Below are positions 28,639 through 37,804 of a stretch of 64,000 nucleotides of DNA, in pieces. How positions within the stretch are numbered: the stretch's first letter is position 1; every line of letters begins with the position of its first letter. Both the position numbers and the translations under genes were made by a program. This stretch comes from Desulfamplus magnetovallimortis (GTDB lineage: Bacteria; Desulfobacterota; Desulfobacteria; Desulfobacterales; Desulfobacteraceae): contig NZ_LT828558.1 in the NCBI RefSeq assembly GCF_900170035.1, forward strand, positions 42,713 through 106,712, given 5' to 3'. The notes below the pieces were generated by a model, which was given only the letters and a program-made list of their open reading frames with translations, searched no databases and was not told the DNA's origin.

Positions 28639-29811
28639 ATGTCACTTAAATTTGTTCATGAATATAGGGATGGTTCGCTTGCAAAGCAATTGATTGCAGC
28701 AATTCACGGGGTCAAAGGGGCGTGGATGGAAGGGGAACCTTTAAAAGTTGAATCTCTGCCAGATAATCCCAAAGATCATGTGCAGAAGCCTGTAAGGAAG
28801 AAACGCCGTTTAAGATTGATGGAGGTTTGCGGCACCCACACAATGTCCATTTTCCGGCATGGGATACCAAGCGTGCTGCCTCGGGGGATCGAGCTTCTCT
28901 CCGGTCCTGGATGTCCTGTGTGTGTTACCGCTCAACAGGATATTGACGCCTTTGTTGAGTTGGCTCTTCAAAAAAATGTTATTGTTACAACATTTGGAGA
29001 TCTTATGAGGGTTCCGGGAAGATCATCCTCTCTTCAGCAGGAAAAGGCCGGTGGCCGAGAAGTCAGGATTGTCTATTCCGTTTTTGATGCTCTGAAAACA
29101 GCACAGCAGAACCCTGACAGGGAGATTGTTTTTTGTGCCGTTGGCTTTGAAACAACAATCCCCACAGTGGCTGCGGCCATTTTAATGGCAGACGAGCAGC
29201 AGATAGAAAATTTTTCCATACATTGTGCCCATAAAATAACACCACCGGCGCTTGCTGCACTTATGGAAACTCCGGAAGTATCCATTGACGGGTTTCTTCT
29301 GCCTGGTCACGTTTCTGTCATAACAGGTACTGATGGTTACAAGGAGGTTTTCCAGCGCTATCAGGTACCTTCTGTAATAGCCGGCTTTGAGCCTGTGGAT
29401 ATTTTAAGGGGGATTTATATGCTGGTGTTGCAAAATCACTCTGGATATCCCCTGCTTGAGAATGCCTATGAAAGGGCAGTTTCAAAGGAAGGCAACCCAA
29501 AGGCCCGTCAGATGATGGCACAGGTTTTTGATACAGTGGATGCAGTATGGAGGGGGATTGGAACAATTCCCTTGAGTGGAATGGTATTAAAAGAAAAATA
29601 CATACACTTCGATGCATTGAAAAAATTTGATATTTCACCTGTGGAAACTCCGGAGCCAGCGGGGTGTGCCTGTGGAGAAATTCTCATGGGATTAAAAACA
29701 CCATTGCAGTGTGCGTTGTACGGAAAAAAATGCACTCCTGTTCATCCGGTTGGTCCCTGTATGGTTTCAAGTGAGGGGGCATGTGCAGCTCATTATAAAT
29801 ATATGGTATAA
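28639..29811 (+). CDS. hypD: Hydrogenase maturation protein HypD
   Basis: The 390-residue iron-sulfur protein contains the family hallmarks LMEVCGTHTMSIFRHGI, LLSGPGCPVCVTAQQDID, FCAVGFETTIPT and the C-terminal cysteine region (GCACGEILMGLKTPLQC ... CTPVHPVGPCMVSSEGACAAHY) that ligates [4Fe-4S]. It assembles Fe(CN)2CO with HypC. It starts 15 bases after hypF with GAAGGAAAGG upstream. An insert near residues 20-50 makes it slightly longer than typical HypD. Confidence 0.96.
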   Translation: MSLKFVHEYRDGSLAKQLIAAIHGVKGAWMEGEPLKVESLPDNPKDHVQKPVRKKRRLRLMEVCGTHTMSIFRHGIPSVLPRGIELLSGPGCPVCVTAQQDIDAFVELALQKNVIVTTFGDLMRVPGRSSSLQQEKAGGREVRIVYSVFDALKTAQQNPDREIVFCAVGFETTIPTVAAAILMADEQQIENFSIHCAHKITPPALAALMETPEVSIDGFLLPGHVSVITGTDGYKEVFQRYQVPSVIAGFEPVDILRGIYMLVLQNHSGYPLLENAYERAVSKEGNPKARQMMAQVFDTVDAVWRGIGTIPLSGMVLKEKYIHFDALKKFDISPVETPEPAGCACGEILMGLKTPLQCALYGKKCTPVHPVGPCMVSSEGACAAHYKYMV

Positions 29812-29833
29812 GAATGGCATCTTTCCTTTGTCG

Positions 29834-29947
29834 GTTTACACTTTTTTTGAACCATGATTTTAATGATTAAGGGATTACCTTGATTTTTAATTGTGTTAAT
29901 CCTTAAATCCTTTAATCATGGTTCAGAATTTTTCGAAAAGTGTAAAC
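29834..29947. repeat. Palindromic repeat family E, copy 2 (long hairpin)
   Basis: A 114-base near-palindrome between hypD and hypE: GTTTACACTTTTTTTGAACC pairs with GGTTCAG-AATTTTTCG-AAAAGTGTAAAC, and ATGATTTTAATGATTAAGGG pairs with CCTTTAATCAT. It would form a long stable RNA hairpin inside a hyp transcript. Confidence 0.75.
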
Positions 29948-30119
29948 TAATTTTGAGTTGATATGAAAGATCTCATAAGAATTTTCATTTTCTATCCTGT
30001 AAAAACATGTCCATTTTGTCTCTTGTAAAAGCAGGTGCTTATGGAAAAAACACCCCCAAAGGGCGCGAAGTTCACTGCTCATATGATTTGATTATAGATA
30101 TTTAGAAGGTTTTTTTGAT

Positions 30120-31178
30120 ATGGATGATAAAAATGTATTACTGGATCACGGCAGTGGTGGAAAAATTGCCCATTCAATGCTGACAAAGATGATTCTTCCT
30201 TTGTTTGATAATCCGCTGCTTGCAAAAATGGATGACAGTGCTGTTCTGGATTTAAGCGGTATCAGGGTCTCTTTTTCAACAGATTCCTATGTTGTTGACC
30301 CAATTTTTTTTCCAGGGGGCAACATTGGAGATCTGGCAGTTAATGGCACGGTAAATGATATTTCCATGTGCGGCGGAGACCCTTTATATATAAGCGTTGC
30401 TTTGATTCTTGAGGAGGGCTTTGCAAAAGCTGAATTGAGTCGGATTCTTGAAAGTATGGGAGAGGCAGCAAAAAGGGCAGGGGTTATGGTTGTCACAGGA
30501 GACACAAAGGTGTTGCCAAGGGGTAAGGTGGACAAGATATTTATCAATACTTCAGGTGTGGGTATAATTCCGGAAGGGATAAATTTGTCCGGAAGCAATG
30601 CAAGCCCTGGAGACAAAGTGATTGTAAGCGGAACCATTGCCGATCATGGGATTACAATATTGAGCTCCAGAGAGGGGCTTGGCATATCACCGGGTGTACA
30701 AAGTGACAGTGCTCCATTAAACGGAATGGTAAAATCCATTCTTAATGCAGTACCTTATGGAACAGTTCATGTGCTTCGTGATCCCACCCGTGGAGGTGTT
30801 GCCACAACTTTAAATGAAATTGCATCCCAATCTAATGTAACGATAAGAATCAAGGAGGAGGCCATTCCTGTCAAGGATGCTGTGAGGGGAACATGCGAGC
30901 TTCTTGGCTTTGATCCTCTATATGTTGCCAATGAGGGCAAGCTTCTGGCAATTGTTTCTCCCGAGGTGGCAGAGGATGTTCTCAGAGTTGTCCGTTCCCA
31001 TGAATCAGGAAGGGATGCATCTGTAATTGGTGAAGTTTACAGCATTGAGGATGCATCTTGCTTAGTATCTCTTTCCGGGGCCAATTATTCTAAAGGTTCA
31101 GTTATCCTTGAGACTGTTATTGGCGGGGCAAGAGTTGTTGATATGTTGACAGGAGAGCAGCTTCCGAGAATCTGTTGA
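30120..31178 (+). CDS. hypE: Hydrogenase maturation protein HypE
   Basis: The 352-residue member of the PurM/SelD superfamily starts DHGSGGKIAHSML and has FSTDSYVVDPIFFPGGNIGDLAVNGT, the ATP-binding GDTKVLP, HVLRDPTRGGVATTLNEIA and the C-terminal PRIC whose Cys is carbamoylated and dehydrated to thiocyanate. AGAAGG lies ten bases before the ATG. It is separated from hypD by 308 bases holding a family E hairpin. hypA and hypB are not in the window. Confidence 0.96.
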   Translation: MDDKNVLLDHGSGGKIAHSMLTKMILPLFDNPLLAKMDDSAVLDLSGIRVSFSTDSYVVDPIFFPGGNIGDLAVNGTVNDISMCGGDPLYISVALILEEGFAKAELSRILESMGEAAKRAGVMVVTGDTKVLPRGKVDKIFINTSGVGIIPEGINLSGSNASPGDKVIVSGTIADHGITILSSREGLGISPGVQSDSAPLNGMVKSILNAVPYGTVHVLRDPTRGGVATTLNEIASQSNVTIRIKEEAIPVKDAVRGTCELLGFDPLYVANEGKLLAIVSPEVAEDVLRVVRSHESGRDASVIGEVYSIEDASCLVSLSGANYSKGSVILETVIGGARVVDMLTGEQLPRIC

Positions 31179-31633
31179 ACAGATATGGTAAAACTGTGGT
31201 ATCCTGCGCATCCTTCATATCATGCATAAAGTACTTTACACTTTCCGGAACAGGCTACCAGAAAAACCGGCATTGTGTTCAGGAAAATGTAAACTGGCAA
31301 ATGAAAGATGCCGTATCTGACACAAAAAAAGAGTTATCCCGGAATTTGGCATGCTTCATAATAACTTTACACTTTCTGAAATAAAACTACGTTTTCAGGG
31401 TGTTCCCTCAAAAATATTGTAAAGTACTTTTGTGGGGATATGCAGTATGCTATAGCAGTATGCACTGAATTTTTGAGAGATTATCAAAAAAATATGATAG
31501 AAGGGGCGAAAAAACTTGACTTTGAAACTCATATAACGATATAGGCAGCTTTTTTTTACGCGGGAAAGAGTGATGCCTGTTCCTCTGGAAAAGGTATCAT
31601 CAACTTAACCAGCCTTTCAAAAGGGTTAAAAAA
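31179..31633. other. Intergenic region with family E hairpin
   Basis: The 455-base spacer after hypE contains a family E palindrome (31235-31293, TTTACACTTTCCGG ... GTAAAC) and a further half-site near 31360-31375. The short open frame crossing it at 31175-31384 lies in the repeat and has no family resemblance. Nothing else was recognised. Confidence 0.6.
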
Positions 31634-32497
31634 ATGAGTGCTGAAAAAAAACATTTGATATCTTCGGTTTTCTGGAATCTTCTGCTTTTGTCCGCAGGAT
31701 CAGTTGTCTGTGCCATAGGACTTAATTCCATTGTTATTCCAAAGGGGTTCGTAACCGGAGGTTTATCAGGTGTATGTCTGCTGATTTATTACCTTACAGG
31801 TACGCTCTCTCCTGCTATGTGGTATTTTATCATAAATATTCCGGTATTTATTCTGGGATGGGTTTTTATAAGCAGAAGGTTTTTCTTTTACAGCCTGTAT
31901 GGGATGATTGCATTTTCACTATCCCTTCAGCTGCTTAATATCGGGTTTGAAATAAATGACTCCTTTCTTGCGATTCTTGCAGGAGGGGCAATAATGGGGG
32001 CAGGAGCTGGTATTGCACTTCATTCCCTGGGATCCCTGGGAGGAATGGATATTGTTTCAATTTTTTTGAATCAAAAATTTGGCATAAGAATAGGTACATT
32101 TCTTTTTGCCTTTAATATGCTCTTGTTTGTTTTTAGTTTTGGTACCCTTGATACTGATTTGGTGCTCTATTCCATAGCCTTAAGTTTTGTGACATCCCAG
32201 GTGCTTGACCACACATTGACAATGTTTAATCAGAGAAAGATGATTCTTATTATCTCAAGGAAGAATGACGAAATCGCAAAACTGATAAATGATCGTCTTG
32301 GTCGTGGGGCAACATTTCTGCATGGTACCGGAGCCTACAGTGGTGAGGATAAAAAAATAATACTTACCATCGTTCACAATTATCAACTGAAGCGGGTTGA
32401 AGAGATGGTTTTCTCCATTGACCCTGATTCATTTCTTATTACCGAAAATACTTTTAATGTGCTTGGAAAAGGCTTTTCAAAGGCTAATAAATACTGA
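31634..32497 (+). CDS. YitT/DUF161 family integral membrane protein
   Basis: The 287-residue protein has five to six membrane helices, an N-terminal GLNSIVIPKGFVTGGLSGVCLLIYY segment split over helix 1-2, the glycine-rich AGGAIMGAGAGIALHSLGSLGGMDIVS, and a C-terminal soluble DUF2179 domain (GRGATFLHGTGAYSGEDKKIILTIV). This is the standard YitT architecture; transport substrate and function are not established. It stands between hyp genes and the hydrogenase genes without evident link. Confidence 0.9.
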   Translation: MSAEKKHLISSVFWNLLLLSAGSVVCAIGLNSIVIPKGFVTGGLSGVCLLIYYLTGTLSPAMWYFIINIPVFILGWVFISRRFFFYSLYGMIAFSLSLQLLNIGFEINDSFLAILAGGAIMGAGAGIALHSLGSLGGMDIVSIFLNQKFGIRIGTFLFAFNMLLFVFSFGTLDTDLVLYSIALSFVTSQVLDHTLTMFNQRKMILIISRKNDEIAKLINDRLGRGATFLHGTGAYSGEDKKIILTIVHNYQLKRVEEMVFSIDPDSFLITENTFNVLGKGFSKANKY

Positions 32498-32508
32498 TGT
32501 TCTATTGG

Positions 32509-32620
32509 CTCAAAATCGACATCTTATTGCTTTTTAACCAATTGTTGAATTTGTCTGAATCAGGATAACCAGGATGAAAAGGATGCTCAGGAAAAATAAT
32601 CCTGCCTCATCCTGTTAATG
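32509..32620. repeat. Palindromic repeat family B, left part (copy 3)
   Basis: CTCAAAATCGACATCTTATT and TTTGTCTGAATCAGGATAAC match copy 1 closely to CCTGTTAAT, after which a family A element begins eight bases later. The right arm of family B is missing or reduced to ATCCTGAC. Confidence 0.7.
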
Positions 32621-32627
32621 TTGGTTA

Positions 32628-32727
32628 GGAATGGGTTTTAAATAACGTGCCCATTTATTTCTGGGAGCACGGACGTCTCGCCAGCTTAGTGTAAATCAGA
32701 ATGGGAAAGTTATTCCGTACTCATTCC
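32628..32727. repeat. Palindromic repeat family A, copy 2
   Basis: The 100-base element runs from GGAATGGGTTTTAAATAACG to TTATTCCGTACTCATTCC with inverted ends. TTA is found on both outer flanks. It lies at the point where family B is broken. Confidence 0.75.
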
Positions 32728-32739
32728 TTATCCTGACTG

Positions 32740-33213
32740 TTAATTTGATAGAAGGGTATTGATTTCCTGACGTGCAAGTTTAACATATTCAGGAAAAATC
32801 GTCTCAAGGGTTGGGGTGAGCTTCATATCCCAGTTGATTTTTTCAGGTTCAATTCCGAGTACATGAAGTTCTGGAGCTTTGCCTGATATCATTTTTGCCA
32901 TGCCAAGGGAATCAAGAAGATCAATGTCATGAAGGGAAAGAGTCTGTTTCTCATTCTGTCGGAGATCACTTTCTGTCAGACGGTAGATCGTACCCGGAGT
33001 GTTGCCGCCCTTGACGATATCCAGAACCAAAATTTTTTCGTACTCAACAAAAAGATAGAATATATCCTGTGTGAATGTTCCGCCGTCAACAAGATCAATG
33101 GACTCATCCGGCCATTGGTCTTTTTCCTTCAGAAGTTCGTGGAGAGCATGGACACCTATACCCTCGTCCATCATCAGGATATTTCCTACCCCAAGCACGA
33201 GTAATTTTTTCAT
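32740..33213 (-). CDS. HyaD/HybD-type hydrogenase maturation protease
   Basis: The 157-residue protein starts MKKLLVLGVGNILMMDEGIG with the Glu expected to bind nickel in the large-subunit precursor, followed by VDGGTFTQD (second ligand Asp) and the C-terminal His region LHVLGIEPEKINW. It should remove the C-terminal peptide of the large subunit after Ni insertion. It is downstream of hysA on the same strand. The start at 33213 was preferred over 33228 because family members begin MKKLLVLGVGN. Confidence 0.92.
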   Translation of the reverse strand: MKKLLVLGVGNILMMDEGIGVHALHELLKEKDQWPDESIDLVDGGTFTQDIFYLFVEYEKILVLDIVKGGNTPGTIYRLTESDLRQNEKQTLSLHDIDLLDSLGMAKMISGKAPELHVLGIEPEKINWDMKLTPTLETIFPEYVKLARQEINTLLSN

Positions 33214-33263
33214 ATAGAGAAACACCATTATTTTGGGGCATCCTTCTAATAGCCGCCAAAGTA

Positions 33264-33324
33264 GTTTACACTTTTTTGAGGATGCTCCCGAAAATCGGGA
33301 ATCCTGTTTCCAAGAAGTGTAAAG
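33264..33324. repeat. Palindromic repeat family E, copy 4
   Basis: GTTTACACTTTTTTGAGGATG ... CAAGAAGTGTAAAG, upstream of the protease gene, with an inner CCCGAAAATCGGGA hairpin. Confidence 0.65.
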
Positions 33325-33421
33325 TGGGAAATGAAGGATGCCTATTTTGGGTGGTATTCTAAACCTGTGTTTGGTTTTTTATCCAATGGAACAACAGGTT
33401 TTTTACAACACCTTAATTTTT

Positions 33422-33460
33422 GTGCTCTGTGGGACACAGCTAAATTATCCCCCAGAGCAC
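33422..33460. terminator. Strong hairpin downstream of hysA
   Basis: GTGCTCTG-TGGG pairs with CCCC-CAGAGCAC around a 15-base loop. A T-rich tail (TATTTTTTATTTT) follows on the plus strand and a shorter A/T tail on the minus strand. It is 28 bases past the hysA stop codon and probably ends or protects that transcript. Confidence 0.5.
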
Positions 33461-33487
33461 TATTTTTTATTTTACTCTCTTTGACTC

Positions 33488-35011
33488 TTACAGTGGCAGT
33501 TCAACGATGTTTCTTCTGCCGGTTTCTGCGTGCAGCACGTGCACGGCACAGCCCAGTCAGGGGTCAAAGGATCGTATGAGCCTTCCCACATTAACAGGAT
33601 TCTCAACATCAGGTACAGGAACGCCTATAAGGGCCTGCTCTATCGGGCCTCTTTGCCCCATGTCATCCATTGGGTTGGCATTCCATATTGTTGCTGATGT
33701 GATCTGGTAGTTACTGATCACACTGTTTTTTATGTCAATGTAGTGAAGAAGTGCACCACGGGGGGCTTCTGTGAGTCCAAGTCCTTCTGCGCTTTCTGGA
33801 ATTGGCGCAGGAACAAAGGTTTCTGCTCCTGGCTTAGCCTCGGAGAGCCACTGTTCAACAGCCTGTGCAACCATAAGTGTCTCTTCTGCCCTTGCCACAT
33901 GTCTGCCCAAAATTGAAAAAGCTGCATCTCCTATGTCACGCATCTTTTTAACTCCAAGGGCATTCTGGCCAGTTTTGGACAACTCTGGATTTGTGACCCA
34001 CATTCTGGCAAGAGGGCCACCTTCATGTGGTTTGCCATCATATCGTGGGGCTTTGATAAAACTGTATGCACCAGCTTTTTCAGGATCCGGAACTGTTTTG
34101 CCCTGATTTGGGGGAAGTCCTGTGGTTGCATCATCAAAGAATGAGTATTTTACATACTCTTTGATTTTTGCAGGATCAAATGTGGAGTCTTTGCCATCTG
34201 TATATGCTCCGGCTTTGAGCAGGGTATTTGTGCCGCTGTTATCCATGGGAAATACGCCAAATGCGATGCAGTTTTTGTGGCCTGAGCCGGTTTTCAGCAG
34301 GTCTCCATATGGGCCAGCAAGCAGATAGACCAGGGGAAGGTATTTTTCTTCCACAAATTTTCTTACAATTTTGAATCTTTCAGCATAGGCATTTAGTTTT
34401 TCGCGGGTTGGAATTTCAGTGGTACCGCCAACCACAATACCCTGTACATGGGGCATTTTGCCGCCAAGAAGAGCTACCATTTCGTGGCATACTTTGCGGA
34501 TTTCCAGAGCCTCAAGGTATTGTCCTACACCTATGTCATTGGTGGCTTTATCCAGACGTATATCATTTTTTTTGTATCTTGGAATAAAAGGTGCCACATC
34601 CGGGCCGTTTACGTAGTCCAGTGCAGCAAGGTGATAAAAATGGAGAATGTGGGATTGCAGATAGTTTGCGCCAAGAATAAGATTGCGGGCTATTCTGCCG
34701 TTGTCAGTCAGTTTTACATTGAATGCATCATCCAGTGCAAGGCTTGAGGCCGTTGCATGGGCGGTGGGGCATACGCCACATATTCTCTGGACAATCTGGG
34801 AGGCATCTCTGGGGTCTCTGCCTTTCAGGATGGTTTCAAAACCCCTGAACATGCCGCCGGAGCATTTTGCATCCACGACTTTGCCGCCATCTACTTCCAC
34901 TTCAACTTTAAGGTGGCCTTCAATCCTGGTAACCGGATCAATGGCAACCTTTATTTTTTTCCCTGTAGCTGCTGTGGCCACAGGTACAGCTTGTGGGGTA
35001 CAACCTGACAT
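33488..35011 (-). CDS. hysA: [NiFeSe] hydrogenase large subunit, selenocysteine encoded by in-frame UGA
   Basis: The reading frame reaches a TGA at 33557-33559 after 484 codons. Read through, it continues U-LGCAVHVLHAETGRRNIVELPL to a TAA at 33488. The residues around the TGA form DP-U-xx-C-xx-H, the C-terminal nickel-binding motif of hydrogenase large subunits with Sec at position 485, Cys488 and His491. The N-terminal motif RICGVCPTAHA (76-86) gives the other two Cys ligands. Sec in the first C-terminal position defines [NiFeSe] hydrogenases. The last 16 residues after His491 would be cut off by the adjacent protease. The start MSGC may be a lipobox-like N-terminus, as in Desulfovibrio HysA. 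Stopping at the TGA would delete the active site, so readthrough is the better model. Confidence 0.93.
33529..33545 (-). promoter_or_regulatory. Putative bacterial SECIS hairpin
   Basis: Eleven bases after the UGA, the minus strand reads CGTGCA-CGTGC-TGCACG: a perfect 6-bp stem with a 5-base loop containing GU. Position and loop agree with the SelB-binding hairpins of bacterial selenoprotein mRNAs, which lie inside the coding sequence just after UGA. Confidence 0.65.
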
Positions 35012-35280
35012 ATAGTTCTCCTTATAGAAAAGGGTTCTCTTACAATGATCAAAGCAGTTTTGTCTGTAAATGTTTTTACGATTGTTTTTATTGCGTTTGT
35101 TGTATCATGCTATATGTATGTGTTATGCTATATATGGAGCATAATACGTAAGTATAAGTGTAAAAACAATTCAGTAAAAAGCTTTTGGATGAATTTCTGC
35201 ACAGCTTTTGTCAGAGTCAGACTAAATTTTATCAACTCTTTCAAAATGCTTCTATTTTAGATTAACAGATGGAATCAACG

Positions 35281-36237
35281 TTATGCACTTTCATAGAAAG
35301 GAGAAGATGAATCAGGGAATCCAGGCTCAACGCAGCCTATACATACTGCATTTTCAACACACCAGTTCATTCCGCTGTTCCATTTTCTTCTAAAGCAGTC
35401 AGCATATGTGTCAGGGCCTTTACAGCCTATTTCCATTCTACATCCTTTTTTCATTGTAAATGTCTTGCTGTAGATATCCTCGTCAAAATATTCCAGATAG
35501 GGACAATTTTCATGGATGTTTTCTCCAAAGAAGAGTAGAGGACGTCCATTTTCGTCAAGCTCTGGAATTCCTTTGGTGAGAAGATGAGCTATTGAGCCTA
35601 CAATCCAGTCAGGATGAGGAGGGCAGCCCGGAATATTTACCACAGGAGTTTTGATTTCAAATTTTTCAAAGACCCCTGTGACTCCAGTGGCCTGGGTCAG
35701 GTTGCCTTCAGCAGCCGGAATACCACCATAAGCAGCGCAGGTACCCACAGCAAGAACGCTTCCTGCCATCTCCCCAAGCTCCTTTGTCAAATCCAGCATT
35801 GTGATCTCTTTGTGATTCATTTCACCGCATATGCAGTATTTACCGTTGGCTGCCAAAGGTATGGAACCTTCCACTACAAGTGAAAATTTGCCTTTATACT
35901 CTTTTGCGACGCGATACATATTTTCAAGAGCTGTCTCACCTTCGCAAGCCATTACAGTGGGATGGTATTGTAAGCTTATGATATCCAGCAGAATAGTCTT
36001 TATTGTTGGTTCAACGCTGTTAAGAAGCGATACTGAACAGCCTGTACATCCTTGTCCCTGTATCCATAGCACAGGGTGATTTTCAAGACCTTTTTCCAAG
36101 GCGGAAATAAGAGCAGGGTTGAAAATCTGTGAAAGACCAATGCCTGCTGCAGTTCCAGTCAGGCCTTTTAGAAAGGAACGTCTGGATATGCCTGTGCTTG
36201 GCAGTTGCTTATCCTGCAACAAATCGTTGTTTTTCAA
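35281..36237 (-). CDS. hysB: [NiFeSe] hydrogenase small subunit, Tat-exported
   Basis: The 318-residue product has a twin-arginine signal (SRRSFLKGLTGTAAG) and the cysteine pattern of hydrogenase small subunits: GQGCTGCSVSLLN, GTCAAYGG, IPGCPPHPDWIVG, HENCPYLEYF, CRMEIGCKG and CVENAVCIGCVEPGFPD, consistent with three [4Fe-4S] clusters. No C-terminal membrane anchor is present, so the enzyme is periplasmic. The start is a TTG at 36237 with AAGGAGG five bases upstream; longer frames lack a ribosome-binding site. hysA follows after 269 bases. Confidence 0.94.
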   Translation of the reverse strand: MKNNDLLQDKQLPSTGISRRSFLKGLTGTAAGIGLSQIFNPALISALEKGLENHPVLWIQGQGCTGCSVSLLNSVEPTIKTILLDIISLQYHPTVMACEGETALENMYRVAKEYKGKFSLVVEGSIPLAANGKYCICGEMNHKEITMLDLTKELGEMAGSVLAVGTCAAYGGIPAAEGNLTQATGVTGVFEKFEIKTPVVNIPGCPPHPDWIVGSIAHLLTKGIPELDENGRPLLFFGENIHENCPYLEYFDEDIYSKTFTMKKGCRMEIGCKGPDTYADCFRRKWNSGMNWCVENAVCIGCVEPGFPDSSSPFYESA

Positions 36238-36745
36238 TGGCACCTCCTTGATGCGGTTAAAAGTCAATAATAAAAGTGACATCTGTTTTTTTGGGGTTTA
36301 CAAATTTGATAGTTAATACAAGAAAAATGAGTTCATCTTTTGAGATCATTAAAAATTGAGGATGTGGTTTTGAATATCTACACTTTTTCCCAAAAGAAGA
36401 CTGCAAAATTCAAAATATTAACAGTATCGGTAGATTGATGCCACAAAAATCAATCAATGGATTAATTATGTTGATTAAATCCTGTTGTTTTATTATAAAA
36501 CACCAACGGTAAATAGATATTGGTTAATTGCCTGTTTTATAAAGGAATGTAAAATTTCACTGTTTGTTGTATAAATTGGAGCTGTTATTGATATGCCTGA
36601 TCTTTAATATGACGAGTATAGAATAACAGAATAATGGGTGTCAATAGATTCTTTGCAATGCAGACACGCCTAACCGTTTTAATGACGATGCAGGGATATT
36701 TTGATTTCCTTCACTTCAGGAGATTCGTCAATTTGGTAAAAAAAT
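36238..36745. other. Intergenic region upstream of hysB
   Basis: About 500 AT-rich bases separate the divergent hysB and yhbY genes. Presumably both promoters lie here, but no clear consensus, riboswitch or repeat was recognised. Confidence 0.4.
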
Positions 36746-37072
36746 ATGATTTTGGAAAGGGAAAATATTGTGTTTCTGAAAGGTGCCCAGAGGAAGTACC
36801 TGAGAGGACTTGCTCATAACTATAATCCTGCCGCATTTGTAGGGCATAAGGGAATAACGGATTCTCTGATTAATGAGATCAATGATGCTCTTGAGGCTTG
36901 TGAGTTGATTAAAGTTAAATTTGTTGATTTCAAGGAACGCAAGATCAAAAGCATGATGGCCCTGGATATCGCTGAGAAGACAGATTCTCATCTCGCCGGA
37001 TTAATAGGGCATGTTGCGTTTTATTATCGACAGCATAAAGATCAGGGTAAGCGGAAAATAGTACTTCCATGA
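36746..37072 (+). CDS. yhbY: YhbY/CRM-domain RNA-binding protein
   Basis: The product contains LKGAQRKYLRGLAHNYNPAAFVGHKGITDSLINEIN and ends with GHVAFYYRQHKDQGKRKIVLP, covering the whole YhbY/CRS1 domain; the GxxG-type loop is VGHKG. E. coli YhbY associates with pre-50S ribosomes. The start is either ATG 36746 or GTG 36770; the latter has AAGGG eight bases upstream and is closer to family N-termini. Confidence 0.93.
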   Translation: MILERENIVFLKGAQRKYLRGLAHNYNPAAFVGHKGITDSLINEINDALEACELIKVKFVDFKERKIKSMMALDIAEKTDSHLAGLIGHVAFYYRQHKDQGKRKIVLP

Positions 37073-37300
37073 ATATGTCCTCATAATTATACTTTTTGGA
37101 TTAAAATTCCTGAAAAACAGCCATGCATTCCGGAAATTGTAAAGCGGGGAGTAAAAGATTACGAAAGATGGGAAGCATATTTATAACAAGTGTGTCTGTG
37201 AAATGTAACTTGTTGAAATTATTGAACCTGGTATTTTAAAAATAAAACAGCAGGTTCAATTAAAAACACTGTTTGGGTAAAGCAGACTCTGCTGAGTCCC

Positions 37301-37804
37301 TTATGATAAGCTATTACCTTTCATGCTACTCAGCTCTTCTTCAATGGCAACACATTCAAATGCTGATAGGTCGCGAAACTGTACAGCTACGCCATCTGAT
37401 TCAATTCTTATTATTGTGCCGGATAGTTTAAAGGGTTTTTTGTCGTCATTTATCAAAAAAACCATGGAAACTTTTTGTCCAACGTTAAATTTCCCCTGTT
37501 TGTTTGTCTTTATAAACAATCCCCCAGCACTGATATCCTTTGTTATCTCCTTGTAAAGGTTTCCACCTCCTACAAATTCGATGGGAACCATGACATCTTT
37601 TCTTTCGTATGCTCTCTCTTCAAATACTGTAACTTCTGGGACAGTGTCTGTGTCAGGTTTTTTAGCTTCAGCAACACTCTGATCTTCTTGAACCGGCGTC
37701 TGTGTAAGCCACCCCTCTGATATTTTATACAGTTCTTCCTGCTTCTCATAGGAAAGTCGATTAATATTAACAATTAATTTGGTCAGTAAGTTGGGTATTG
37801 GCAT
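37301..37804 (-). CDS. PilZ-domain protein (c-di-GMP receptor candidate)
   Basis: The 167-residue protein has an N-terminal helical region (about 1-60) and a C-terminal PilZ domain. The c-di-GMP motifs are visible: R-AYE-R (RxxxR) and DISAGG (D/NxSxxG), then GVAVQFRDLSAFE at the end. It may couple c-di-GMP to motility or secretion. The MglA-like cluster begins 2 kb away on the other strand, but linkage is only positional. Confidence 0.88.
   Translation of the reverse strand: MPIPNLLTKLIVNINRLSYEKQEELYKISEGWLTQTPVQEDQSVAEAKKPDTDTVPEVTVFEERAYERKDVMVPIEFVGGGNLYKEITKDISAGGLFIKTNKQGKFNVGQKVSMVFLINDDKKPFKLSGTIIRIESDGVAVQFRDLSAFECVAIEEELSSMKGNSLS

Noticed and set aside
33557..35011. hysA ending at the TGA as an ordinary stop
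   Set aside because: This would remove the C-terminal Ni ligands and the protease cleavage site; the downstream frame is an excellent match to the family.
35045..35260. 71-residue frame between hysB and hysA
   Set aside because: It is on the opposite strand to the operon, hydrophobic and AT-driven, with no ribosome-binding site or family resemblance.
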